From Nitrospirota bacterium (GTDB lineage: Bacteria > Nitrospirota > Nitrospiria > Nitrospirales > Nitrospiraceae): a DNA stretch of 64,000 nt. The stretch covers positions 338,233-402,232 of the forward strand of contig JAUXVD010000003.1 in NCBI GenBank assembly GCA_030684575.1, written 5' to 3'. How positions within the stretch are numbered: position 1 is the first letter of the stretch; the number at the start of each line of letters is the position of its first letter. Under the pieces are notes generated by a model. It ran no database searches. It was not told where the DNA came from and saw only the letters and a program-made list of their open reading frames with translations. The position numbers were made by a program, and so were the translations under genes. Shown one piece after another: positions 41,997 to 49,500 of this stretch.

Positions 41997-42695
41997 GTGG
42001 ATCAGACATTTTCGCTTCAGAGCCCGGTATGGAAGCAGCCCCGTGGATGTTATGGGAGCAACTACTGGACTGTGTACAGCCCCAAACTCAAACGCGACGT
42101 AAACTTATACAGCAATCTTGAACGAGACAATTGGGTGCTTGTTGAAAGCAACCCGCAAATTATTTGGTTCTGTGAGGCGCCGGTTCGTATCCGAATAAAG
42201 ATTGCGGGGCACGATACTCAAACCATTCCAGATATGTTTGTCCGATTCAGGGATGGTCGTGAAGAATATCAAGAGATTAAGTACGCACGGGACCTTGAGC
42301 GACTCGAAATGAACGGACAACGTACCCGTCAGATTTTGGGACAGGAAACCTGGTGTGCACTTGCGGGTGCCAACCACCGTGTCGTCACCGACCTGGTGAT
42401 ACGGGCGAATCCCCTGTATCTGACGAATTGGAAATGCGTGCTCGCACATCTAGCTTCAGCTGCGAGATTGAATGATGTGCCTGAGCGGGACAATGTGATT
42501 TCAACCATCGCTGGACGTTCAGTTTGGCGGTTAGCTGAGTTGGAACAGGCCTGTTTCCCTCTTCAGCCACAGATGGCTCGTCTTATTGTGTTCCAGCTCC
42601 TGCACCAGGGCGAAGTGGTCGCCCCCCTTGATACGTGCCCACTCAACGGAGCACTCGAAATCCGGAGGATGAATGGAAACCCAGTTGCGGCATGA
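41997..42695 (+). CDS. tnsA: TnsA-like transposon endonuclease
   Basis: The 232-residue protein has a restriction-endonuclease-fold nuclease centre, IPDMFVRFRDGREEYQEIKYA (D ... E-x-K), with an upstream Glu in LERDNWVLVESNP. The order is as in Tn7 TnsA, which makes the 5'-end cuts during cut-and-paste transposition. A C-terminal winged-helix-like part (WRLAELEQACFPLQPQMARLIVFQLLHQGEVV) matches TnsA_C. It overlaps tnsB by 23 bases. The presence of TnsA separates this element from Tn5053/Tn402-like transposons. Confidence 0.85.
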   Translation: MDQTFSLQSPVWKQPRGCYGSNYWTVYSPKLKRDVNLYSNLERDNWVLVESNPQIIWFCEAPVRIRIKIAGHDTQTIPDMFVRFRDGREEYQEIKYARDLERLEMNGQRTRQILGQETWCALAGANHRVVTDLVIRANPLYLTNWKCVLAHLASAARLNDVPERDNVISTIAGRSVWRLAELEQACFPLQPQMARLIVFQLLHQGEVVAPLDTCPLNGALEIRRMNGNPVAA

Positions 42696-44601
42696 CCGGG
42701 AAGCTATTTCTGCTCAGCATCGAGACGTTTCGACTTGGCCTCTTGTCGACACAAATCGATTAGAGGGTAGGGCGGTAGAGCGGTATGAAACACGTGATCG
42801 GGCGGTCCGAGCATACATGGAGGGCCGCTCGATGCAATTGATTACGAGTGAAGTAAAGCTTTCACGACAAGAAATTTTGCGCCTTTCCAAACGCTGCTTG
42901 ACGCTTCACTCAGACGGAAATATTTGGGGGTTTCGTGCGTTGCTTCAGCATCAGCACCAGAAACCCTATATACGCACTCAAGAAGTGAGAAAGTCGCGTC
43001 ATCAGCACAAGGGCGGTGCGGCCGGTGCGCTCATGCGTTTATTTGATTGCCATCCGAGCATCCGAGAAACTGTGGATCAACTGTTTCTTAAACAAGGCCC
43101 TAAAGAGGTGGTGCAGGAGTCTCGCATTCAGGTGAAAGCCATCCATAAACGCTTCATTGCTGCGTGCAAAGCCAAGGGGCTAACCGCTGGGGACTATCCG
43201 TTGAATATGAACCACCGGGGCCGACGGGCGCTGGGCAGTTATTTGCGTCGACTGCTGAAGCAGAATCTCCAGGAGGCTGCGAAGGCCCGATATGGGAAGG
43301 ATGCAGCTCGACGCCTAAGCCTAGATGGAGGAGGGGACGCCAACATGGTCAGACGACCCTACGAACGAACTCAATTTGATGGGCATCGCATCGATGCGTT
43401 CTTTACCATCGAACTCCCTCATCCATCCGGAGGGACACAAATCCTCACGCTTGATCGTTTGTGGATCTTACTGATTAAAGATGTGTTTTCGCGTGCAGTC
43501 TTGGGATACGTGATTTGTATCAGTAAAGAATATTCGCAGGTAGACGTGTTGCGGTGTGTGAAGCGCGCAGTCCTTCCGTGGACACGCATGGACCTTACGA
43601 TCAGTGGGCTTCATTATCCTGAAGGTGGCGGTTTTCCTTCGGCCGTTCTTCCAGACTATGTCTGGGCCGTCTGGGACGAATTTTGGATGGACAACGGAAA
43701 AGCAAATCTTGCTGAGGCCGTACGGACGACTTTGACGCGTACCATTGGCTGCGCCGTAAATGCGGGGCCGGTCAATGCGCCCGAGCGTCGGAGTATTATT
43801 GAACGGTTTTTTCAGACGTTGGAGGAGAACGGCTATCATCGTCTCCCATCGACAACAGGAAGCGGGCCAAAAGATCCGCGGAGGAATGACCCGGAAAAGG
43901 CGGCCTTGCGGTATCACATTAAATTCGAACACCTCGAGCAACTCACCGACGTCATGATTGCGCAATATAATGGCGCCCCACATAGCAGTCTCGGATGTTC
44001 TCCTTTGGAGCGCCTGGCCTATTGTGTCAACGACTCATCATTGCTCCCGCGGACGTTATCGGAACATCTACGGTCAAACCTCGCCCTGCTGGGCGTGCCG
44101 GCCCTCCGTACAATCCAGGGGAGTCTTAAACATGGAAAATGTGCATATGTTGAGTTTGAAGGTGTGCGCTATTCCAATGACGTGCTCCGTCGAAGTCCAG
44201 ATCTGATCGGGCAGAAACTCTCTCTTCGTATCGATCTGGAAGACCTTCGATGTATCACGGCGTTCCTCGCGAGTGGGCAGGAATTTGGTGTACTCACCGC
44301 TCATGGCCTATGGGGACGTACCCCTCACAGTTTAGAAGCACGCAAAGCCATCAATCATCTTCGCATCCGCAAGTTGATCCATTACACGGATCAGGACGAT
44401 CCGATGCATGTGTACATGGATTATCTGTCACACAATGCGGCAACCAGTAAAGAAGCACGCAGCCGCTATGTGAAAGTGAAAACCGCACTAGAGACGACAC
44501 CCCCGCCAACGCTCATGCTCACACTACCATCTGCTACTCCGCGAGAGGAGGAGTCATCGGATTCTGACTCACCAGTCACGCGGACCACCTTCCTGTATTA
44601 A
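42673..44601 (+). CDS. tnsB: TnsB/TniA-like DDE transposase
   Basis: Start ATG 42673 follows GGAGG at four bases. The 642-aa transposase has an N-terminal HTH region and the rve-type catalytic core: first Asp in ERTQFDGHRIDAFF, second Asp in DEFWMDNGKANL, Glu in PERRSIIERFFQTLEENG. A Mu-transposase C-terminal beta-barrel follows (GSLKHGKCAYVEFEGVRYSND). TnsB binds the element ends and joins 3' ends to the target. The C-terminal tail is acidic and Ser-rich and may contact TnsC, as in Tn7. Confidence 0.9.
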   Translation: METQLRHDREAISAQHRDVSTWPLVDTNRLEGRAVERYETRDRAVRAYMEGRSMQLITSEVKLSRQEILRLSKRCLTLHSDGNIWGFRALLQHQHQKPYIRTQEVRKSRHQHKGGAAGALMRLFDCHPSIRETVDQLFLKQGPKEVVQESRIQVKAIHKRFIAACKAKGLTAGDYPLNMNHRGRRALGSYLRRLLKQNLQEAAKARYGKDAARRLSLDGGGDANMVRRPYERTQFDGHRIDAFFTIELPHPSGGTQILTLDRLWILLIKDVFSRAVLGYVICISKEYSQVDVLRCVKRAVLPWTRMDLTISGLHYPEGGGFPSAVLPDYVWAVWDEFWMDNGKANLAEAVRTTLTRTIGCAVNAGPVNAPERRSIIERFFQTLEENGYHRLPSTTGSGPKDPRRNDPEKAALRYHIKFEHLEQLTDVMIAQYNGAPHSSLGCSPLERLAYCVNDSSLLPRTLSEHLRSNLALLGVPALRTIQGSLKHGKCAYVEFEGVRYSNDVLRRSPDLIGQKLSLRIDLEDLRCITAFLASGQEFGVLTAHGLWGRTPHSLEARKAINHLRIRKLIHYTDQDDPMHVYMDYLSHNAATSKEARSRYVKVKTALETTPPPTLMLTLPSATPREEESSDSDSPVTRTTFLY

Positions 44602-44625
44602 CCCGCCTCGAAAGGAGCAGTCGAC

Positions 44626-45597
44626 ATGTCTCAGTCCAGCACTACCAATAGGCCTCGTGTTCCCGAAGGGGCCCACCCTGTCTATACAGGGAAATATCTC
44701 CTCCCAACTCCGCCATTGGCACGGCTCTGCGATGACATTCGGCGATGGCTCGATATGCGGGCACCAGGGGCCATGGTAGAAGGGCCGCAACGCTTCGGCA
44801 AGACAAGATCTGTCAGATTTTCCATCAAAGAGTTGAAGCATATCTATGGGGACAACTTTCCCGTCTTCTCCTTTGACTGTAGGGACTACCGGTTTCCATC
44901 TGATTCCGTGTTCTTCGGTGACATTCTGGATGATCTTGGACACGGCATGAGTCGAAGCGGCACTGCGACGGCAAGGCGTGCACGTCTGATCCAGTATCTC
45001 TGCCATCGGGCTGCAGAAACGGATCATCGACGGTTGGTGCTAATTGCTGATGAGGCCCAGAAACTACGAGAGTTTCATTATAAATGGTTGGTTGATCTCT
45101 ATAACGAATTAGAGCGGAAAGACATCACTCCTACTATGATTCTCGTTGGTCAACCTGAGTTGGTGCATCAACGGGATGCGTTCGACAAGGCCAAACAGAA
45201 GCAGATTGTGGGGCGGTTCATGGTTCATCATCACCATTTCGACGGCATCCAGAGCGCGAAAGACTTGAAGTACTGTCTTCGTGGATACGACGAAGGGTCG
45301 GAATTTCCTGCGCAAAGCGGATGGTCCTTTACGCGATACTTTTTCCCATCTGCCTTTGAACAAGGATGGCGTCTCGCCGTGCAGAGCACGACGCTGTGGG
45401 AGGCCTTTCAGGAAATACGGACCGAAACTCAGTTGCCAGGAAAAGCCGAACTTCCTATGCAATATGTCGCGAGGAGCATTGAATATGCCCTCAGGAAGTT
45501 CTCAAACTTAGACGATGATGTCGCAAAGCTATCCCTCAATCAGTGGAAAGAAGCGATCGTCGCGTCAGGATATTGCGATGCGGGCCGGTATTTATGA
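44626..45597 (+). CDS. tnsC: TnsC/TniB-like AAA+ ATPase
   Basis: AAAGGAG lies eight bases before ATG 44626. The 323-aa protein shows Walker A VEGPQRFGKTRSV (residues 46-58), Walker B RLVLIADEAQKL (near 137) and a sensor segment MILVGQPELVHQRDAF, typical of TniB/TnsC. It forms ATP-dependent filaments on target DNA and links target selection by TniQ to the TnsAB transposase. The stop overlaps the tniQ start (ATGA). Confidence 0.88.
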   Translation: MSQSSTTNRPRVPEGAHPVYTGKYLLPTPPLARLCDDIRRWLDMRAPGAMVEGPQRFGKTRSVRFSIKELKHIYGDNFPVFSFDCRDYRFPSDSVFFGDILDDLGHGMSRSGTATARRARLIQYLCHRAAETDHRRLVLIADEAQKLREFHYKWLVDLYNELERKDITPTMILVGQPELVHQRDAFDKAKQKQIVGRFMVHHHHFDGIQSAKDLKYCLRGYDEGSEFPAQSGWSFTRYFFPSAFEQGWRLAVQSTTLWEAFQEIRTETQLPGKAELPMQYVARSIEYALRKFSNLDDDVAKLSLNQWKEAIVASGYCDAGRYL

Positions 45598-47018
45598 CTC
45601 TGCATGAATATCAAAAGGAGGACACGTTGTTGATGAGCGAAGCGAGCTTTACCTGGAACCCCCAATGGAATCATCCATACGAATCACTCTATTCTCTCTT
45701 GCGCAAGTTTGCGCTCGCCAACGTCTCTACCGTGCGGGAACTTCAGCGGACTTTCAGCGTCGGGATAAAACGTGAAAAGCTTCAAAACTGGTCTAACGGT
45801 GACAGGGACCTTTATGGATTCGGTGCCCTGAATCCATTAGCTTTGGCACAGGCTTTTCGGATGTCAGCGGAGGCCATGCATACAACCGTCGCAATATCAT
45901 ACCTTCGGGGACAAGAAACAAAAGCCCTGACAAGCTTACAATGGAGAATTTGCCCGGCCTGCATTACCGAAGGGTTCCACGCGACTCTCTACCAGCTAGC
46001 CTTTGTTGCCACATGCCCATACCATAAGGTTTCACTTATTACGTCATGTCCAGACTGTAACGCTCAGTTACCGCTGTATCTGTTGACGAAAGAGAGTTTT
46101 ACGTCAACCTTTGGTTGCCATGGATGTGGGAAAAGCTGGTGGCAGCCAGAGAAGCCGTTCGTTCCAAACGCTGATGTGTCAAACGAACGAACCGCATTGC
46201 TACGAGTAGCGCATGACTGGCTAACCAGACGACGCCAGTTGCCAACTGTGGAACCAGATCTGTGGCGACTAACCCGCTTCGGCTATGACGCCCGTGGTCT
46301 ATCTGAGAACGTCCGTAGCTTGCCGCATCGATGGGCCGATCTCATGGGATGTCCAGTCCCTCAACATTTCAGCACCGAGCGTATACCTGTCGCGCATCTT
46401 AAGTTGCCAATTGTGCGATTAGGATTGTCGAACCAGCTCGGGCTAGACGACACCGGTGCCACTCAAATCTACCGGACATTTCGTCGACATCTGGAGCGAT
46501 CAATCCTCAAACACCATCGGCACTGTATTCGTAGTGTCGGTAAAAGACTTTGGTGGAATGCGGTCCACCGAGAAGTGGAGGTCACCGGAATATGCCACTA
46601 TGCGTATGCCTACCTTCTGTGGAGAATGTTTTGGGAGCAAATTGAAGTCCCGCAGCAACTCTTCTCACGGCAACGACGGCTGTGGCATCAAAATCCTCGT
46701 ATTTCATGCGATTGGCTTCCGCCCGAGTTGCCCGTTGTGGCAGCTTCTCGATTGTTTGCGTTAGAATGCCTCCAGAGCTATCATCGATGCCTGCATATCG
46801 CTAGGAAAATGCACGGCGAGGGGCGGCTGTTATTTCCTGTATGGCAGGTTGCGGCCGGTCGGAAAGTCGAATGGACGCTAGAAAATAAGACAGAAACAGG
46901 ATGCACCTGGCTTCACTGGTGGTGGCGCGCTGACTATCCATTCTTAGGAGTCGCACCGAAACACCTCGACCAATCCTTTAACAAGACTTCCAGCGAGTTG
47001 TATTGTATAGCATGTTAA
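45594..47018 (+). CDS. tniQ: TniQ-family target-selection protein
   Basis: The ATG at 45594 overlaps the tnsC stop; a start at 45633 behind AAGGAGG is also possible. About 474 aa. The N-terminal TniQ domain (NPQWNHPYESLYSLLRKFALAN) is followed by zinc-binding motifs: RICPACITEGFHATLYQLAFVATCPYH with C-x2-C and C-x2-H, then TSCPDCNAQL and FGCHGCGKSW. The C-terminal 250 residues carry no recognised motif and may read the target DNA, the role TnsD plays in Tn7. No second TniQ/TnsD and no TnsE gene is present. Confidence 0.85.
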   Translation: MTLHEYQKEDTLLMSEASFTWNPQWNHPYESLYSLLRKFALANVSTVRELQRTFSVGIKREKLQNWSNGDRDLYGFGALNPLALAQAFRMSAEAMHTTVAISYLRGQETKALTSLQWRICPACITEGFHATLYQLAFVATCPYHKVSLITSCPDCNAQLPLYLLTKESFTSTFGCHGCGKSWWQPEKPFVPNADVSNERTALLRVAHDWLTRRRQLPTVEPDLWRLTRFGYDARGLSENVRSLPHRWADLMGCPVPQHFSTERIPVAHLKLPIVRLGLSNQLGLDDTGATQIYRTFRRHLERSILKHHRHCIRSVGKRLWWNAVHREVEVTGICHYAYAYLLWRMFWEQIEVPQQLFSRQRRLWHQNPRISCDWLPPELPVVAASRLFALECLQSYHRCLHIARKMHGEGRLLFPVWQVAAGRKVEWTLENKTETGCTWLHWWWRADYPFLGVAPKHLDQSFNKTSSELYCIAC

Positions 47019-47049
47019 GGTAAGAAATGTTTTTCATAGAGTTCGGGAA

Positions 47050-47181
47050 TTATTTGTCAATCTGTCCAAGATTTACTGGCAAGTCAGTAGTTGAATCAAA
47101 AACCATATCGATGAATTTTGCCGTTTTCTCATGGCTCAGGGCTGGCAGGACGGTTTCGAAGATCTGCCAGCGGCCAATGAA
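47050..47181 (-). pseudogene. Protein-like remnant, minus strand, after tniQ
   Basis: On the minus strand an open stretch of 43 codons between a TAA (47184-47182) and a terminal TAA (47052-47050) reads FIGRWQIFETVLPAL ... FIDMVFDSTTDLPVNLGQ. It has a protein-like composition and lacks a start. It may be the tail of a lost gene, perhaps former cargo. I do not recognise the family. Confidence 0.25.
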
Positions 47182-47253
47182 TTAGCTGAGTCGATCTGGT
47201 AGATAGGACCAGCATAGATGTCTCTATTGTTAAAAACAGACCAAGAGGCTCGT

Positions 47254-47293
47254 GACAACAGTTTTACTTCGAGATAGACAAGAGTTTTACTTC
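47254..47293 (+). repeat. Two 17-bp direct repeats, candidate TnsB-binding sites at the element's right end
   Basis: GACAACAGTTTTACTTC (47254-47270) and GACAAGAGTTTTACTTC (47277-47293) differ at one base and are 23 bp apart. They stand 236 bp after tniQ, close to a possible terminus. Multiple similar 20-22 bp sites at the ends are a property of Tn7-family transposons. Confidence 0.5.
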
Positions 47294-47380
47294 CCCAGAC
47301 AGGACAGCTTGAGAGCGATAATATCGATCAGCGTATGAGTTTACATAATAGTTCTTATCAGACGTAGGAGATATTCAAGA

Positions 47381-48013
47381 ATGTCGCTTGAGCTCCTTGG
47401 CCGTATTCAACAAGAATTGTCCATCACAAGTAGCGCACTCTATGAAACCGTGTTGGCCATTGCTGAGCGAGTCAACCGCAAGGTGCAAGTGCTACGCTTG
47501 CATAGCCAGGCCTCGAGCTTACTAAGCCAAATCGAACAGGTTCAGGGTGAGCTCGGACATCAGATTGCGACGCTGTGCGCTAGACGACCTCCCTTCAGTC
47601 ATGAGTCAACCCTCCCATCCGATCAACTGGAACGTCTCCTGAATCAGGCTGGCGAACGCATTCAGCAGCTCAAACGAACGTTGCTTGGCGTCGACAGTCG
47701 TATCCGTGAGCTCAAACAGGAGACGATCCACCATGAGCTTCTGACCCTGCAACAGGACCTGAATACTCGTACTGCGGCCATTGAACGGTTTCCTTTGGTC
47801 CAGGGATCGCCAGTCATCGGAAAGACGCTCGCCGAGATGGCGCTTCCTGTATCGATTCGTTTGGTTACGGTCCTTCGTGGACCATTTCTCGTACCGCCAG
47901 ATGATACCCTCATCCTTCGCGTCAATGATGTCCTGGTCATAATCGGACTGCAGGGTGATCTCGCCAAAGTGGCTTCATCGTGTACTCCTGTTCGGCATGC
48001 TCAATCGGCGTAA
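47381..48013 (+). CDS. Coiled-coil protein with C-terminal RCK_C (TrkA-C) domain
   Basis: ATG 47381 follows TAGGAG by ten bases. The 210-aa protein is helical for the first 135 residues (QASSLLSQIEQVQGELGHQIA ... RIQQLKRTLLGVDSRIRELKQE, coiled coil). It ends with an RCK_C domain, VQGSPVIGKTLAEMALPVSIRLVTVLRGPFLVPPDDTLILRVNDVLVIIG, a ligand-binding regulatory module of potassium channels and transporters. No transmembrane channel is fused or adjacent, so it may regulate a separate transporter. It is outside the transposon and 100 bp before the protease gene. Confidence 0.75.
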   Translation: MSLELLGRIQQELSITSSALYETVLAIAERVNRKVQVLRLHSQASSLLSQIEQVQGELGHQIATLCARRPPFSHESTLPSDQLERLLNQAGERIQQLKRTLLGVDSRIRELKQETIHHELLTLQQDLNTRTAAIERFPLVQGSPVIGKTLAEMALPVSIRLVTVLRGPFLVPPDDTLILRVNDVLVIIGLQGDLAKVASSCTPVRHAQSA

Positions 48014-48113
48014 GTCGACGCTCCCTTCCTCTGTGCCGGCGTGAATCACAGAGAGCGAGTAGGCTTCTCCCGCTTCCATCATGTACAATCTCTGAAAGGA
48101 GAGGTGCAGGATC

Positions 48114-49496
48114 ATGCTTGTACGGCTCATCGTCATCGGCCTTGTGTTTTTAGCCTGGCTTGACCTCCATCCAGCCTTCGCCGCTGGGTCCGTCGCGCCA
48201 AAGTCGACCGATTCTCCGGGCCTCCGCCTACTGGAAGAAATTCAAACCGTCTTTACCGATCTGGCCGAATCGGCCAAACCCTCAGTGGTCAATCTTATTC
48301 CCTTGTCTGGAGCCGGACGTGGTCGAGAATTGCCTCAAGAACGCGTGCCGAATGCATCGGGGTCGGGTTCCGGTGTCATCATCGATCCCGAAGGGCACAT
48401 CATTACGAATAGCCATGTCATCGGCGATGCGACGGAAATTGAGGTCCGTTTTTCCGACTCTACCAAGTTGATTGCGCAGGTCGTTGGAAAGGATTTGGAT
48501 ACAGACTTGGCCGTCCTGAAAGTGACCGCCACCCATCCCCTCCCCAGCGCGAAGTTCGGGGACTCGTCGGCTGTGCGCGTGGGCCAATGGGTCCTTGCTG
48601 TCGGGAACCCGTTCGGACTCGATCGAACGGTCACCCTCGGCGTGGTCAGCGGGATCGGACGGGAGAATATCAATCTCTCGCGTTATGAAAACTTCATTCA
48701 AACGGACGCCTCGATCAATCCCGGCAACTCGGGCGGTCCGCTGTTTAATTTGCGCGGTGAAATCATCGGCATCAATACCGCCATTATTAACTTCGCCCAA
48801 GGGATCGGGTTCGCGATTCCCTCGAACATGGCGAAGCAAGTGATGGAGCAATTAGTGAGTCAAGGGCGGGTCACACGTGGTTGGTTAGGCGTCGGCATCC
48901 AGCCGCTCACGGTGGAGTTATCACGCAAGTTCGGCGTGAACGAAGGCGAAGGGGTGTTGGTCAACGAAGTCTTCGAGAAGGATCCAGCTGCCGCAGCTGG
49001 CATCAAACCAGGCGATATCCTGACTCGTATCGACGGCACCTTGATCGACACGCCGAGCCGGCTCTCGCGCGTCGTGGCAGGATTGCTCCCGGGCGCCACG
49101 GCGAAGGTTGAAGTCGTCCGCGATCAACAGCGGCTGGTCCTAGACGTCGCCCTCATTGAACGTCGAGACCACGCGGTCACGACGTCGCTTCCTCACGCTC
49201 GTACCGATGTCAAGTTAGGCCTCGATGTGCAAGACCTCACGCCGAGCCTCGCCGATAAATTCAAACTGCGGGAAAGCCGTGGGGTGCTGATTACGAAAGT
49301 GGAACCTGGCAGTCTTGCCCAATCGGAAGGGCTTCACGAGGGTGATCTCATCAAAGAAGTGAACCGTGTCGATGTGGGATCGGTCGGAGAATTCAGTAAT
49401 GCGGTCTCTAAAGTGCGGCGGGGCGAAACCGTCCTGCTCCGCATGCTGCGAGAGGGCCGCGCCTTCTATGTGGTGCTCAAATCGACCGATCCCTGA
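48114..49496 (+). CDS. HtrA/Deg-type periplasmic serine protease with two PDZ domains
   Basis: This 460-aa protein has a signal peptide (cleavage near AFAAG) and a trypsin-like domain with the complete triad: His in ITNSHVIG, Asp in DTDLAVLKV, Ser in NPGNSGGPLF. Two PDZ domains follow (about residues 265-350, WLGVGIQPLT ... PGDILTRIDGT, and 365-455). This is the DegP/DegQ layout for periplasmic protein quality control. It is preceded by GGAGAGG. The gene is convergent with the EF-G-like gene, with only four bases between the stops. Confidence 0.92.
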   Translation: MLVRLIVIGLVFLAWLDLHPAFAAGSVAPKSTDSPGLRLLEEIQTVFTDLAESAKPSVVNLIPLSGAGRGRELPQERVPNASGSGSGVIIDPEGHIITNSHVIGDATEIEVRFSDSTKLIAQVVGKDLDTDLAVLKVTATHPLPSAKFGDSSAVRVGQWVLAVGNPFGLDRTVTLGVVSGIGRENINLSRYENFIQTDASINPGNSGGPLFNLRGEIIGINTAIINFAQGIGFAIPSNMAKQVMEQLVSQGRVTRGWLGVGIQPLTVELSRKFGVNEGEGVLVNEVFEKDPAAAAGIKPGDILTRIDGTLIDTPSRLSRVVAGLLPGATAKVEVVRDQQRLVLDVALIERRDHAVTTSLPHARTDVKLGLDVQDLTPSLADKFKLRESRGVLITKVEPGSLAQSEGLHEGDLIKEVNRVDVGSVGEFSNAVSKVRRGETVLLRMLREGRAFYVVLKSTDP

Positions 49497-49500
49497 TCAA

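Larger units (their letters stand above)
39566..47306 (+). mobile_element. Tn7-like element (tnsA-tnsB-tnsC-tniQ) with sigma/ImmA cargo; ends approximate
   Basis: A lower-GC island interrupts the region after the truncated transhydrogenase genes. It contains a complete TnsA-TnsB-TnsC-TniQ set plus a divergent cargo module. At the right, two 17-bp direct repeats (47254-47270 and 47277-47293) lie just inside a possible terminus ending in AGGACA (47301-47306). That resembles the multiple TnsB sites of Tn7-family ends. At the left, CTGGGAAGTTGAATCT (39580 region) faintly resembles the inverse of the right repeat. No target-site duplication was found, so both limits are tentative. Confidence 0.4.

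Noticed and set aside
41997..47018. CRISPR-associated transposon
   Set aside because: No cas genes, no repeat-spacer array and no short guide-like repeats were found near the tns genes.
39581..47097. AGTTGAATC shared between the left border and the region after tniQ
   Set aside because: A nine-base direct match over 7.5 kb is not significant, and the orientation is wrong for terminal repeats.
39630..47306. TGTCCT at 39630 and its complement at 47301 as terminal inverted repeats of the transposon
   Set aside because: Only six bases match and the flanks show no target duplication; a chance match is likely.
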